A stretch of 34,755 nucleotides of DNA from Kiloniellales bacterium (GCA_022361275.1 JAKSBE010000169.1:1-34755), one strand, 5' to 3'; positions 1 to 9,457 are shown, counted from the first letter of the stretch. Notes: generated from the sequence alone by a model not told the origin. Numbers and translations are program-made.

Positions 1-340
1 CGCAGCATCGCGATCCTGCGCACCATGGGGGCGACCCGCGGCATGGTGATGCGGGTCTTCCTGCTCAGCGGGGCGAGCATCGGCGTGGTCGGCACGCTGC
101 TCGGCTTCGCCCTGGGGCTGGCCCTGTCCGACAACATCGAGTTGATCCGCGCGCTCCTCGCCGGGCTTCTGGGGATCGAGCTCTTCGATCCTTCGATCTA
201 CTATCTCTCCGAGTTGCCGGCCAAGATCGATCCGGCCGAGGTCTCCGCCGTGGTCATCATGGCGCTCGTACTGTCCCTCCTGGCGACGATCCAGCCGGCC
301 CGGCGCGCCGCCCGCCTCGATCCGGTGGAGGCCCTGAGAT

Positions 341-348
<8 letters not shown>
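1..348 (+). CDS. lolC: Lipoprotein-releasing ABC permease LolC/E, C-terminal part (cut by window start)
   Basis: This is the last 115 residues of an inner-membrane permease of the LolC/LolE (FtsX/MacB) family. With LolD it extracts outer-membrane lipoproteins from the inner membrane and passes them to LolA. The frame is open from base 1. The visible part has the coupling-helix motif [11 protein letters not shown], then two hydrophobic segments (about residues 20-45 and 82-100 of the fragment) and the family ending [18 protein letters not shown]. The stop overlaps the lolD start by 8 bases, so the two are translationally coupled. The fragment is clearly homologous to the complete permease at 1088-2368, but its last periplasmic loop is about 11 residues shorter. 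Alphaproteobacteria usually carry a single hybrid permease (called LolF) at this place. Whether this copy is the C-like or the E-like partner cannot be decided from the fragment. Confidence 0.9.
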
Positions 349-1033
<685 letters not shown>

Positions 1034-1087
1034 CGCCGGCTTCCGCGGCCTCCGACGGCCCGGCGCGACGGCCGTGAAGGACGCGTG

Positions 1088-2368
1088 ATGATCTTCAACG
1101 CCTTCGAGCGTCTGGTCGCGCTGCGCTACCTGCGGCCGCGCCGGCAGGGCGGGGCGGTCTCGGTGATCGCCTTCTTCTCCATGCTGGGGATCGCGCTCGG
1201 GGTGGCGGTCCTGATCGTCGCCATGGCGGTCATGAGCGGTTTCCGCCAGGACCTGATGGCCCAGCTTCTCGGCGTCAACGGTCACATCACGATCCGCAAG
1301 GACGGCGGCAGGATCGACGCCGACAGCGCCTTGGTCGAGCGCCTGATGGAGATCCGGGGGGTGGTTCAGGTGATCCCGCAGATCCAGGCCGAGGTCATGG
1401 TCGCGGTCGGCAACGCGGCCACCGGGGCCCTGGTGCGCGGCATCGCCCTCGAAGACCTGAAGTCGCGCCGGCTGATCGCCGACAACGTGATCGCCGGCGA
1501 CATCGATGACCTGGAGGAGGGACGCAACGTGCTGATCGGCGTCCTCCTGGGGCCGAGCCTGGGGATTTCGGTCGGCGACAGGATGGCCTTCGTACTGCCC
1601 AGGCGCGGCGACGACGGGGTCGTCATGGCACCGGAGATCAGCGGCTCCACCGTCGCCGGGATCTTCCGCGTCGGCAGCGCCGACTACGACGCCGCGCTGA
1701 TCTACATGTCCCTGGCGGCGGCGCAGTCGGTCTTCGACCTGCCCGGGCAGGTCAATGCGGTCGAGGTCTTCGTCCAGCACCTCGACGACGTCGACCGGAT
1801 CTCGGCCGAGATCGAGGCGCGCCTCGGCCCGGGCTACGACGCGGTCGACTGGCAGGAGGCCAACGCCAGCCTGGTCACCGCGCTCCAGGTCGAACGCATC
1901 GCCACCTTCCTGATCCTGACCCTGATCGTCGTGGTGGCGGCCTTCAACATCATCTCCGGCCAGACCATGTTGGTGAAGGACAAGGGCGCGGACATCGCGA
2001 TCCTGCGCAGCATGGGCGCTTCCCGCGGCACCATCCTGCGGGTCTTCCTCCTGAGCGGCGCGTCGATCGGTTTCGCGGGAACCCTCCTGGGCCTGCTGCT
2101 GGGGGTCGCCTTCTCGGCCCACATCGAGGAGCTCGGCGGGCTGCTTCAGGGGCTTCAGGACTCCTTGCGGCAGGTCCCCGTCTTCGGTCCCTTGTCCGAC
2201 TACCTGGAGGGCACGATTCGCTTCCTGTCGCAGATGCCGGCCAAGATCGATCCGATCGAAGTGAGCATCGTGGTGGGGACCGCACTCGTTCTGACGCTTC
2301 TGGCGAGCCTGCAGCCGGCCTGGCGGGCCGCGCGGCTCGATCCGGTCGAAGCGCTCCGCTACGAGTAG
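1088..2368 (+). CDS. lolE: Second lipoprotein-releasing permease LolC/E
   Basis: This is a complete inner-membrane permease of the LolC/E family, 426 residues from ATG 1088. GTG 1085 is also in frame, but GAAGGA at 1076-1081 is 6 bases from the ATG and only 3 from the GTG, so ATG is preferred. By eye it has one transmembrane segment at about 24-48, a periplasmic MacB-type domain, and three C-terminal segments at about 271-293, 319-343 and 392-411 in the FtsX domain. The coupling-helix motif ADIAILRSMGAS and the ending [10 protein letters not shown] match the upstream partial copy. The gene follows lolD by 54 bases and probably shares its transcript. The loop before the last membrane segment is about 11 residues longer than in the upstream copy. 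The C or E assignment is arbitrary; the symbol only reflects its place after lolD. Confidence 0.9.
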   Translation: MIFNAFERLVALRYLRPRRQGGAVSVIAFFSMLGIALGVAVLIVAMAVMSGFRQDLMAQLLGVNGHITIRKDGGRIDADSALVERLMEIRGVVQVIPQIQAEVMVAVGNAATGALVRGIALEDLKSRRLIADNVIAGDIDDLEEGRNVLIGVLLGPSLGISVGDRMAFVLPRRGDDGVVMAPEISGSTVAGIFRVGSADYDAALIYMSLAAAQSVFDLPGQVNAVEVFVQHLDDVDRISAEIEARLGPGYDAVDWQEANASLVTALQVERIATFLILTLIVVVAAFNIISGQTMLVKDKGADIAILRSMGASRGTILRVFLLSGASIGFAGTLLGLLLGVAFSAHIEELGGLLQGLQDSLRQVPVFGPLSDYLEGTIRFLSQMPAKIDPIEVSIVVGTALVLTLLASLQPAWRAARLDPVEALRYE

Positions 2369-2428
2369 GGCCTCTGCGAGTAGGGACAGGGCCGCCCCAT
2401 CCACGATTTCCACAGGCCGGCCATCGTC

Positions 2429-2466
2429 TAAGGAGGTGACGCCACTCGCCGCGCGTGGAATCCTCC
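2429..2466 (+). promoter_or_regulatory. Extended anti-16S (Shine-Dalgarno) sequence far upstream of dnaE, with possible hairpin
   Basis: TAAGGAGGTGA at 2429-2439 would pair with the whole 3' end of 16S rRNA, but it ends 31 bases before the dnaE ATG, too far for ordinary initiation. No ATG, GTG or TTG in the dnaE frame lies between them, and an in-frame TAA lies at 2429. GGAGG at 2432-2436 can pair with CCTCC at 2462-2466, enclosing CCAC/GTGG at 2442-2445 and 2455-2458. Folding could bring the site near the start or mask it. This is inference from base pairing only. Confidence 0.4.
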
Positions 2467-2470
2467 GGCC

Positions 2471-5400
2471 ATGCCTCACGCCGGATTCGTTCATCTTCGC
2501 GCCCACTCGGCCTACTCGCTCTCCGAGGGCGCCCTCAGGCTCAAGGACCTGGTCAAGACCTGCCGGGAGCAGAGGATGCCTGCGGTCGCCGTCACCGACA
2601 GCGGCAACCTCTTCGGCGCCCTGGAGTTCGCGCTGACCGCCGAGGCGGCGGGCGTCCAGCCGATCATCGGCTGCCAGATCGGCCTGACCGCGGAGGACGC
2701 CCAGGGCCGCAACGGCACGGCCCCGCCGCCGGACCAGCTGGTCCTCCTGGTGCAGGACGAGGCCGGCTACCGCAACCTCATGAAGCTGGTCAGCCGCGCC
2801 TTCCTGGAGGGCGACCCGGGCCAGGATCCCCAGGTCACGCTGGAGGAGCTTGCGGGCCTGAGCGGTGGCCTCCTGGCCCTGACCGGCGGCCCCCCGGGGC
2901 CGCTCGGCCGGCTGATCCGCGCCCGCCGTCCGGAGGCCGCCGAGGCGCTGCTCCAGCGCCTGATCCAGGCCTTCCCCGGCCGGCTCTACGTCGAGCTGCA
3001 GCGCCACGGCCTGCCGGCCGAGGCCGAGACCGAGGGCAGCTTCCTGGAGCTGGCCTACCGCCACGACCTGCCGCTGATCGCGACCAACGACGCCTTCTTC
3101 CCCGAGGCCGGGATCCACGACGCCCATGACGTGCTGCTCTGCATCGCCGAGGGCCGCTACGTCAACGAGGAGGATCGGCGCCGGCTGACCCCTGACCATC
3201 GCCTGAAGACGGCGGAGGAGATGCGGGCGCTCTTCGCCGACCTGCCCGAGGCCGTCGACAACACCCTGGTGGCCGCCCGGCGCTGTGCTTTCTACCCGGT
3301 CCCGGTCGCGCCGATCCTGCCGGCCTATCCGACCGATGCCGGGCGCAGCGAGAGCGACGAGCTGCGCGCCCAGGCCCGCGCCGGGCTCGAGCGGCGTCTC
3401 GAGGCGCAGGTCTACACCGAGGACATGGACGCCGCGGCGCGCGAGGCGGTGGCCAAGCCCTACCGGGACCGCCTCGACTACGAGCTCGGCGTCATCGAGC
3501 AGATGGGCTTTCCCGGATACTTCCTGATCGTCGCCGAGTTCATCCAGTGGGCGAAGGCGCAGGACATCCCGGTCGGCCCCGGCCGCGGCTCGGGCGCCGG
3601 CTCCGTGGTCGCCTGGGCGCTGACCATCACCAACCTCGATCCCCTGCGCTGGGGCCTGCTGTTCGAGCGCTTTCTCAACCCCGAGCGCGTGTCGATGCCG
3701 GACTTCGACGTCGACTTCTGCCAGGACCGGCGCGACGAGGTGATCCGCCACGTCCAGGAGCTCTACGGCCGGGACCGGGTCGCCCAGATCATCACCTTCG
3801 GAAAGCTCCAGGCCCGGGCGGCCCTGCGGGACGTCGGCCGGGTCCTGCAGATGCCCTTCGGCCAGGTCGACCGGATCTGCAAGCTGGTGCCCAACAACCC
3901 GGCCAACCCGGTGACCCTGGAGCAGGCCATCGCCGGCGAGCCGCAGCTCCAGCACCAGCGCGACACCGACGAGACCGTCGGCCGGATGATCGGCATCGCG
4001 CTCAAGCTGGAGGGTCTCTATCGCCACGCCTCGACCCACGCCGCCGGCGTGGTGATCGGCGACCGCCCCCTGGACGAGCTGATCCCGCTCTATCGCGATC
4101 CGCGCTCGGACATGCCGGTCACCCAGTTCAACATGAAGTACGTCGAGCAGGCCGGCCTGGTGAAGTTCGACTTCCTCGGCCTCAAGACGCTCTCGGTCCT
4201 GGTGCGCGCCCAGGAGCTGATCCGCGAGCGGGTCTCCGACTTCGACCTCGAGGCCATACCCCTGGACGACCCGGGGACCTTCGAGATGCTGGGCCGGGCC
4301 GAGACGGTCGGGGTGTTCCAGCTGGAATCCTCGGGCATGCGCGACGTCCTGCGCCGTCTGAAGGCCGACCGCTTCGAGGACATCATCGCCGTGGTCGCCC
4401 TCTACCGGCCGGGGCCGATGGACAACATCCCCAGCTACATCAACCGCAAGCACGGGCAGGAGCAGCCGGACTACCTCTACCCGACCCTGGAAGGGATCCT
4501 GAAGGAGACCTACGGGATCATGATCTACCAGGAGCAGGTCATGCAGATCGCCCAGGAGCTGGCCGGCTATTCTCTCGGCAGGGCCGACATCCTGCGCAAG
4601 GCCATGGGCAAGAAGATCAAAGAAGAGATGGAGGCCCAGCGCGAGAGCTTCGTCGAGGGGGCTGCGGCCCGGGGCGTGCCCGAGGAGAAGGCGGCCGAGA
4701 TCTTCGAGCAGGTCAACAAGTTCGCCGGCTACGGCTTCAACAAGAGCCACGCGGCCGCCTACGCCCTGGTGGCCTACCAGACCGCCTACCTCAAGGCCAA
4801 CTACCCGGTCGAGTTCCTGGCGGCCTCGATGACCTACGACATGAACAACACCGACAAGATCAATGTTTTCAAACAGGAGCTTGACCGCCTCGGGGTGTCC
4901 CTGCTGGGCCCCGACGTCAATCGCTCACGGGCCGACTTTGCGGTCGAGCGCACGTCGGCGGGGCCGGAGGGGGGGGAGGACCGCGCCGAGATCCGTTACG
5001 CCCTGGCCGCGGTGAAGAACGTCGGAGAGGCGGCCATGAAGGTCCTGGTCTCCGAGCGCGACGCCGGCGGGCGGTTCCGGGATCTGGCGGATCTCGCCGG
5101 GCGGATCGACTCCCAGGCGATCAACAAGCGGCAGCTGGAGAACCTGGCCTGCGCCGGGGCCTTCGACAGCCTGCACGAGAACCGCCACCAGGTGTTCCAG
5201 GGCGCGGAACTCCTCATCCGCAACGCCGCCGTGGCTGCCAACGAGCGCGAATCTGCCCAGAACAGCCTCTTCGGCGGCGATGACGGCGCCCTGGCGATCC
5301 GGCTCGACCTGCCACCGGTGGAGGACTGGCCGCCCCTGGACCGCCTGCGCCACGAGTTCGACGCCATCGGCTTCTATCTCTCGGCGCATCCCCTTGACGC

Positions 5401-5956
5401 CTACGAGGAGATCCTGAAGCGGCTCCGGGTCCAGCGCTACACCGAGCTGGAGAGCGGCGACCGGAATGAGCCCGGGTTCCGGAAGCTGGCCGGGATCGTG
5501 GTCGGCAAGCAGGAGCGGACCTCGCGGACCAGCCAGAACCGCTTCGCCTTCGTCCAGCTGACCGACAGCAGCGGAGTCTTCGAAGTCGTGATCTTCAACG
5601 ACCTGCTGACAAAGACCCGGGAACTGCTGGAGGCCGGCCAGCCGCTGCTGCTTTCGGTCGATGTTCGGCGCGACAGCGACAGCCTCAGGCTGATGGCCCA
5701 GGACATCCAGGTCCTGGACGAGGCTGTGTCTGAGAAGACAAATGGAATCAAGGTGTTTCTAAAGACTCCTGAGCCTTTAGGTAAAATGAAGGGCCTGTTC
5801 GAGCGACAGCCCGGCGGGCGCGGCCGGGTCAACCTGATCCTGGATCTGGCGGACGGCCGCGAAGTGGAGCTGGCTCTGCCGCCGGACTGCCTGGTCTCCC
5901 CGGCCCTGCGCCAGGCGGTCAAGGCGGTCCCGGGGATCGACGTCCGGGACCTCTAG
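2471..5956 (+). CDS. dnaE: DNA polymerase III subunit alpha (DnaE1)
   Basis: This is the replicative polymerase subunit, 1161 residues, about the length of E. coli DnaE. The N-terminal PHP domain opens with HLRAHSAYS. The polymerase core contains GPGRGSGAGS at about residue 370. The catalytic aspartates are D411 and D413 in MPDFDVDFC and D567 in KFDFLGLK, matching E. coli D401, D403 and D555. A helix-hairpin-helix region follows, and an OB fold begins near residue 1005 (KLAGIVVG). ATG 2471 is the first possible start after an in-frame stop. The gene follows the lol operon by 102 bases, as is usual in alphaproteobacteria with a single lolC. Bases 5731-5790 are AT-rich (22 of 60 are G or C by hand count) and carry codons rare elsewhere here (CTA, TTA, GGT AAA). 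Confidence 0.98.
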   Translation: MPHAGFVHLRAHSAYSLSEGALRLKDLVKTCREQRMPAVAVTDSGNLFGALEFALTAEAAGVQPIIGCQIGLTAEDAQGRNGTAPPPDQLVLLVQDEAGYRNLMKLVSRAFLEGDPGQDPQVTLEELAGLSGGLLALTGGPPGPLGRLIRARRPEAAEALLQRLIQAFPGRLYVELQRHGLPAEAETEGSFLELAYRHDLPLIATNDAFFPEAGIHDAHDVLLCIAEGRYVNEEDRRRLTPDHRLKTAEEMRALFADLPEAVDNTLVAARRCAFYPVPVAPILPAYPTDAGRSESDELRAQARAGLERRLEAQVYTEDMDAAAREAVAKPYRDRLDYELGVIEQMGFPGYFLIVAEFIQWAKAQDIPVGPGRGSGAGSVVAWALTITNLDPLRWGLLFERFLNPERVSMPDFDVDFCQDRRDEVIRHVQELYGRDRVAQIITFGKLQARAALRDVGRVLQMPFGQVDRICKLVPNNPANPVTLEQAIAGEPQLQHQRDTDETVGRMIGIALKLEGLYRHASTHAAGVVIGDRPLDELIPLYRDPRSDMPVTQFNMKYVEQAGLVKFDFLGLKTLSVLVRAQELIRERVSDFDLEAIPLDDPGTFEMLGRAETVGVFQLESSGMRDVLRRLKADRFEDIIAVVALYRPGPMDNIPSYINRKHGQEQPDYLYPTLEGILKETYGIMIYQEQVMQIAQELAGYSLGRADILRKAMGKKIKEEMEAQRESFVEGAAARGVPEEKAAEIFEQVNKFAGYGFNKSHAAAYALVAYQTAYLKANYPVEFLAASMTYDMNNTDKINVFKQELDRLGVSLLGPDVNRSRADFAVERTSAGPEGGEDRAEIRYALAAVKNVGEAAMKVLVSERDAGGRFRDLADLAGRIDSQAINKRQLENLACAGAFDSLHENRHQVFQGAELLIRNAAVAANERESAQNSLFGGDDGALAIRLDLPPVEDWPPLDRLRHEFDAIGFYLSAHPLDAYEEILKRLRVQRYTELESGDRNEPGFRKLAGIVVGKQERTSRTSQNRFAFVQLTDSSGVFEVVIFNDLLTKTRELLEAGQPLLLSVDVRRDSDSLRLMAQDIQVLDEAVSEKTNGIKVFLKTPEPLGKMKGLFERQPGGRGRVNLILDLADGREVELALPPDCLVSPALRQAVKAVPGIDVRDL

Positions 5957-6015
5957 TGTGATGGTTTCAAGGTTCGGCACATTTCATGTGCCGAGATTTG
6001 GAAGCTGAATCACAC
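5956..6015. repeat. 60-bp imperfect inverted repeat downstream of dnaE
   Basis: The outer arms GTGTGAT (5956-5962) and ATCACAC (6009-6015) are perfect. The inner arms CGGCACAT (5975-5982) and ATGTGCCG (5986-5993) are perfect around a 3-base TTC centre, and the inner stem extends by T-A and T-G pairs. The bases between inner and outer arms match poorly and differ in length. The element begins on the last base of the dnaE stop codon. No T-run follows, so it is not a textbook terminator. It looks like a small palindromic repeat or miniature-element remnant, though it may still end dnaE transcripts. No second copy is seen in the window. Confidence 0.6.
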
Positions 6016-6094
6016 GAGCTTCAACAAGTTAGTGTCCCCTTGGCCGGTCCCGCAGCGGAGGCCGAGAAACCCCGGGTCCGCCTGCGAAATCCGC

Positions 6095-6123
6095 TTGCAA
6101 GTCGCGCCGTCTGCCACTATCAA
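6095..6123 (+). promoter_or_regulatory. Candidate sigma-70 promoter of rpsB-tsf
   Basis: The -35 candidate TTGCAA (6095-6100) and -10 candidate TATCAA (6118-6123) are separated by exactly 17 bases. A GC-rich discriminator (ACGGCCC) follows, as in stringently controlled ribosomal promoters. Transcription would begin near 6130, giving a leader of about 105 bases before rpsB. Inferred from sequence alone. Confidence 0.5.
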
Positions 6124-6139
6124 ACGGCCCAATTCCACA

Positions 6140-6211
6140 CGCGGATCCTGCGCTTGCCCGGTCTGTAACCGGGGGCGCTTCCGGTGCCCCGGAACGGGGC
6201 CTCGATCCGCG
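6140..6211 (+). ncRNA. Possible structured rpsB leader (three-way junction)
   Basis: CGCGGATC (6140-6147) is perfectly complementary to GATCCGCG (6204-6211). Between them lie two further hairpins: GCGC plus CCCGGT (6150-6162) pairing with ACCGGG plus GCGC (6168-6178), and GCCCCG (6186-6191) pairing with CGGGGC (6195-6200) around a GAA loop. The closed structure ends 12 bases before the rpsB Shine-Dalgarno sequence (GGAGAAGAGAG). S2 is known to repress rpsB-tsf in E. coli, so an autoregulatory leader is plausible. Chance pairing is common in GC-rich DNA, so this remains a hypothesis. Confidence 0.35.
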
Positions 6212-6235
6212 GAGGCTCAACCGGAGAAGAGAGAC

Positions 6236-7099
6236 ATGGCGTTACCCACCTTCACGATGCGCCAGCTGCTTGAGGCTGGCGTCCACTTCGGGCACACCAC
6301 CCGCCGCTGGAATCCCCGCATGTCGCCCTACCTGTTCGGTGAGCGCAACGGGGTCCACATCATCGACCTTGAACAGACGGTCCCGCTGCTGCATCAGGCC
6401 CTGAGCTTCGCGCGCCAGATCGTGTCCAACGGCGGCCGGGTGCTCTTCGTCGGCACCAAGCGGCAGGCCAGCGAGCGGATCGCCGAAGCGGCGCAGCGCT
6501 GCGGCCAGTACTACGTCAATCACCGCTGGCTCGGCGGGATGCTGACCAACTGGAAGACGATTTCGCATTCGATCAAGCGTCTGCGCGAGATCGAGGACCG
6601 GCTGGCCGAGGAGAACATCGGCCTGACCAAGAAAGAGCTTCTGAACCTGACCCGTGAGCGCGACAAACTGGAACGCGCCCTCGGCGGGATCAAGGAGATG
6701 GGCGGCCTGCCCGACGTGCTCATGGTCATCGACACCAACAAGGAGCACATCGCGGTGGCCGAGGCGCGGAAGCTGGGAATCCCCGTGATCGCCGTGGTCG
6801 ACTCCAACTCAGACCCGAACGGCCTGATGTTTCCGGTCCCGGGCAACGACGACGCGATCCGTGCGATCTCGCTGTACTGCGATCTCTTCGCCGACGCGGT
6901 GCTGGACGGCTTGCAGCAGGAGCTGATGTCGAGCGGCCAGGACCTCGGCGAGGCCGAGCAGGTCACCGAGCCCGCGGTGGCCAACGGCGAGGCCGCGGCG
7001 AGCGAAACGGCACCGGCCGCGGACGCGAGCGGCGAGGCTGCCGAGACCGCCGCCGAGCCGGCCGCGGAGGAAACGCCCAAGGTGGCCGAGCAGGCCTGA
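6236..7099 (+). CDS. rpsB: Small ribosomal subunit protein uS2
   Basis: uS2 joins the 30S subunit late, on the back of the small subunit. The protein has 287 residues from ATG 6236, chosen because [20 protein letters not shown] is the conserved S2 start and GGAGAAGAGAG lies just before it. Upstream in-frame sequence is leader, not coding. [15 protein letters not shown] and the [12 protein letters not shown] region are typical. It is longer than E. coli S2 (241 residues) because of an Ala/Glu-rich acidic tail from about residue 235 onward. Such tails are common in alphaproteobacterial S2 and are probably disordered. tsf follows after 92 bases, the standard rpsB-tsf pairing. Confidence 0.98.
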   Translation: MALPTFTMRQLLEAGVHFGHTTRRWNPRMSPYLFGERNGVHIIDLEQTVPLLHQALSFARQIVSNGGRVLFVGTKRQASERIAEAAQRCGQYYVNHRWLGGMLTNWKTISHSIKRLREIEDRLAEENIGLTKKELLNLTRERDKLERALGGIKEMGGLPDVLMVIDTNKEHIAVAEARKLGIPVIAVVDSNSDPNGLMFPVPGNDDAIRAISLYCDLFADAVLDGLQQELMSSGQDLGEAEQVTEPAVANGEAAASETAPAADASGEAAETAAEPAAEETPKVAEQA

Positions 7100-7191
7100 G
7101 GCCGCGCCGCGCGCACCCTGAGTTTGCTAGACAGGGGGCTTTCTCTCCGGACCCGGAAGCCCTATCGGACGTGAAAGACAGAGGTTGAATC

Positions 7192-8094
7192 ATGGCCCAG
7201 ATTTCGGCCGCGCTGGTCAAGGAACTGCGAGACAAGACCGGTGCCGGCATGATGGATTGCAAGAAGGCGCTGAGCGAGACCGGTGGAGACGTCGAGGAGG
7301 CGATCGACTGGCTGCGCAAGAAGGGGGTGGCCTCGGCGGCCAAGAAGGCCGGCCGCGTCGCTGCCGAGGGGCTGGTCGGCACCTTCGTCGAGGGCAATCG
7401 CGGGGCGCTGGTCGAGATCAACTGCGAGACCGACTTCGTCGCCCGCAACGAGGAGTTCCAGGGTTTCGTGGCGAGCGGCGCCAAGCTCGCGCTCGATGCG
7501 CAGGGCGACGTCGAGGCGCTGGCAGGCACGGCCTATCCGGACGGCAGCGGCTCCGTTCAGGACAAGCTGACCAGCATGATCGCCACCATCGGTGAGAACA
7601 TGAACCTTCGGCGGACCGCGGTGATCTCGGTCGATCAAGGGGTGGTCGCATCCTATGTGCACAACCACGTGGCGCCGGGCCTGGGCAAGATCGGCGTGCT
7701 CGTCGGCCTGGAATCGACGGCGGACCCCGAGCGGCTGCAGGCCGTCGGCCGGAACCTGGCGATGCACATCGCCTTCGCGGCCCCTCAGGCGGTCGACGTG
7801 TCCAGCGTCTCGGCTGCGACCCTGGAGCGTGAGCGCAACGTCCTGATCGAGCAGGCCCGGGCGTCCGGGCGGCCGGAGGAGATCATCGAGAAGATGGTCG
7901 AAGGGCGTCTGCGCAAGTTCTACGAAGAGATCGTGCTTCTGGAACAGCCTTATAGCGGGCCGCCTTCGCAGGACATCGAGGCCGAGGCGAAGCTCTCCAA
8001 GGCGCTGGACAGGCTCGGCAAGGACCTGGGTGGCGAGGTCAAGGTCTCCGGTTTCGCGCGCTTTCAGTTGGGCGAGGGCATCGAGAAGGCCTGA
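7192..8094 (+). CDS. tsf: Translation elongation factor Ts
   Basis: EF-Ts exchanges GDP for GTP on EF-Tu. At 300 residues it is close to the usual length. The N-terminal UBA-like domain reads [20 protein letters not shown], followed by the EF-Tu-binding motif [10 protein letters not shown] at residues 80-89 and the two core subdomains. It sits between rpsB and pyrH, the conserved bacterial order. The 92-base gap from rpsB contains a weak hairpin (GGGCTT 7136-7141 with AAGCCC 7157-7162) without a T-run, which could reduce read-through but is not convincing as a terminator. Confidence 0.98.
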   Translation: MAQISAALVKELRDKTGAGMMDCKKALSETGGDVEEAIDWLRKKGVASAAKKAGRVAAEGLVGTFVEGNRGALVEINCETDFVARNEEFQGFVASGAKLALDAQGDVEALAGTAYPDGSGSVQDKLTSMIATIGENMNLRRTAVISVDQGVVASYVHNHVAPGLGKIGVLVGLESTADPERLQAVGRNLAMHIAFAAPQAVDVSSVSAATLERERNVLIEQARASGRPEEIIEKMVEGRLRKFYEEIVLLEQPYSGPPSQDIEAEAKLSKALDRLGKDLGGEVKVSGFARFQLGEGIEKA

Positions 8095-8158
8095 GGTCTC
8101 AGGTCTGACCCGGGACTTCAGTCCGAGGGCTTCGGTCCCGGGCGCTTCGGAAGGAACC

Positions 8159-8896
8159 ATGGCGACAGAGACGGTCCCGAAGACAGCCTATCGAAGGGTC
8201 CTGCTCAAGATTTCCGGCGAGGCCCTGCTGGGGACGCAGGACTACGGCATCGATCCGGCGACCGTTCAGCGCATCGCCGAGGAGGTGAGGTCGGTCCACG
8301 ACCTCGGCATTCAGGTCGCCCTGGTCGTGGGTGCCGGCAACATCTTCAGGGGCATTTCCGGCGCCGCCACCGGGATCGACCGGGCGACGGCGGACTACAT
8401 GGGCATGCTCGCGACGGTCATCAACTGCCTGGCGCTGCAGAACGCCCTGGAGCGCCTCGAGGTCGACACCCGGGTCCAGTCCGCGATTCCGATGTCGGCG
8501 GTGGCCGAGCCCTACATTCGCCGCCGTGCGGTGCGCCATATGGAGAAGGGCCGGGTCGTGGTCTTCGCGGCGGGCACCGGCAACCCTTTCTTCACCACCG
8601 ACACCGCCGCCGCGCTCAGGGCGTCCGAGATGGACTGCGACGCCCTGCTCAAGGGGACCAAGGTCGACGGCGTCTACGACGCCGATCCCGCCAAGGTTCC
8701 GGGAGCGAAGCGCTACGAGCGTCTGAGCTATCTCAAAGTGCTCACCGACGACCTTGGCGTGATGGATCACGCAGCCATATCCTTGGCACGTGAAAACCAT
8801 ATTCCTATCTTGGTATTCTCCATCACCCAACCCGGAGCCTTCGCACGGGTGATCAAGGGCGAGGGCTCCTATACAATCGTGACAGGTGAGGACTAA
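8159..8896 (+). CDS. pyrH: Uridylate kinase (UMP kinase)
   Basis: PyrH phosphorylates UMP to UDP in the cytoplasm. It is the hexameric bacterial enzyme of the amino-acid-kinase fold, regulated by GTP and UTP in well-studied species. From ATG 8159 it has 245 residues. That start is chosen because GGAAGGAA precedes it and the sequence upstream in frame is not conserved. Motifs are LKISGEAL at about 16-23, GAGNIFRG at 58-65 and the nucleotide-binding TDTAAALRA region. The gap after tsf holds CCCGGGAC/GTCCCGGG (8109-8116 and 8135-8142), a GC-rich hairpin without a T-run. The 3' end contains an AT-richer patch with a promoter-like sequence. frr begins 3 bases after the stop. Confidence 0.98.
   Translation: MATETVPKTAYRRVLLKISGEALLGTQDYGIDPATVQRIAEEVRSVHDLGIQVALVVGAGNIFRGISGAATGIDRATADYMGMLATVINCLALQNALERLEVDTRVQSAIPMSAVAEPYIRRRAVRHMEKGRVVVFAAGTGNPFFTTDTAAALRASEMDCDALLKGTKVDGVYDADPAKVPGAKRYERLSYLKVLTDDLGVMDHAAISLARENHIPILVFSITQPGAFARVIKGEGSYTIVTGED
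8783..8811 (+). promoter_or_regulatory. Candidate internal promoter within the pyrH 3' end
   Basis: TTGGCA (8783-8788) and TATCTT (8806-8811) are separated by exactly 17 bases. They match the sigma-70 consensus at 5 of 6 and 4 of 6 positions. They lie in an AT-richer patch of pyrH (22 of 50 bases at 8771-8820 are G or C) where codons such as ATA and CTATC-type contexts are unusual for this window. A start near 8818 would give a leader of about 80 bases for frr and the genes after it. Confidence 0.4.
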
Positions 8897-8899
8897 GCC

Positions 8900-9457
8900 G
8901 TGGCAGAGCCAGATCTTTCCGACATTCAGCGTCGCATGGACGGCGCCATCGAGGCGCTCCGGCGCGAGTTCGCCGGCCTTCGCACCGGCCGTGCCTCGGC
9001 CAGTCTGCTCGAACCGCTTACGGTGGGCGCCTACGGCGGCGACATGCCGATGACCCAGGTCGGGACCATATCGGTGCCGGAGCCGCGCATGATCACCGTT
9101 CAGGTCTGGGACCGCTCCCTGGTGGGCGCGGTGGAGAAGGCGATCCGGGAGTCCGATCTCGGACTCAACCCTTCGACCGACGGCCAGCTGGTCCGGGTGC
9201 CGATCCCGGCGCTGAGCGAGGAGCGCCGCGCCGAGCTGGCCAAGGTGGCGCACCGCTATGCGGAGCAGGCCCGGGTCGCGGTCCGCAATGTCAGGCGGGA
9301 CGGCATGGAGATGCTGAAGCGCATGGAGAAGGACCACGAGATCTCCAAGGACGAGCATCACACCTGGGGCGAAACGATCCAGGAGATGACCGACGCGCAC
9401 GTCAAGAAGGTCGACGAGACCCTGGCCCAAAAAGAAGCCGAGATCATGCAGGTCTAG
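8900..9457 (+). CDS. frr: Ribosome recycling factor
   Basis: RRF works with EF-G to split the post-termination ribosome. The 185-residue length is exactly typical. The N-terminal part shows [15 protein letters not shown], and the C-terminal helix bundle shows VRNVRRD (residues 132-138) and KDHEISKDE. Translation starts at GTG 8900, only 3 bases after the pyrH stop, so it is probably coupled to pyrH. The alternative of a separate transcript from a promoter inside pyrH is described separately. Confidence 0.97.
   Translation: MAEPDLSDIQRRMDGAIEALRREFAGLRTGRASASLLEPLTVGAYGGDMPMTQVGTISVPEPRMITVQVWDRSLVGAVEKAIRESDLGLNPSTDGQLVRVPIPALSEERRAELAKVAHRYAEQARVAVRNVRRDGMEMLKRMEKDHEISKDEHHTWGETIQEMTDAHVKKVDETLAQKEAEIMQV

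Noticed and set aside
2362-2385. Short direct repeat CGAGTAGGG at the lolE stop codon
   Set aside because: Nine bases repeated with a 15-base period; too short to interpret and outside the coding sequence.
7136-7162. Possible terminator between rpsB and tsf
   Set aside because: The stem has only six pairs with a 15-base loop and no T-run; rpsB and tsf are normally cotranscribed.
8109-8142. Possible terminator between tsf and pyrH
   Set aside because: An 8-bp GC stem with an 18-base loop but no T-run; it may be a chance pairing in GC-rich sequence.
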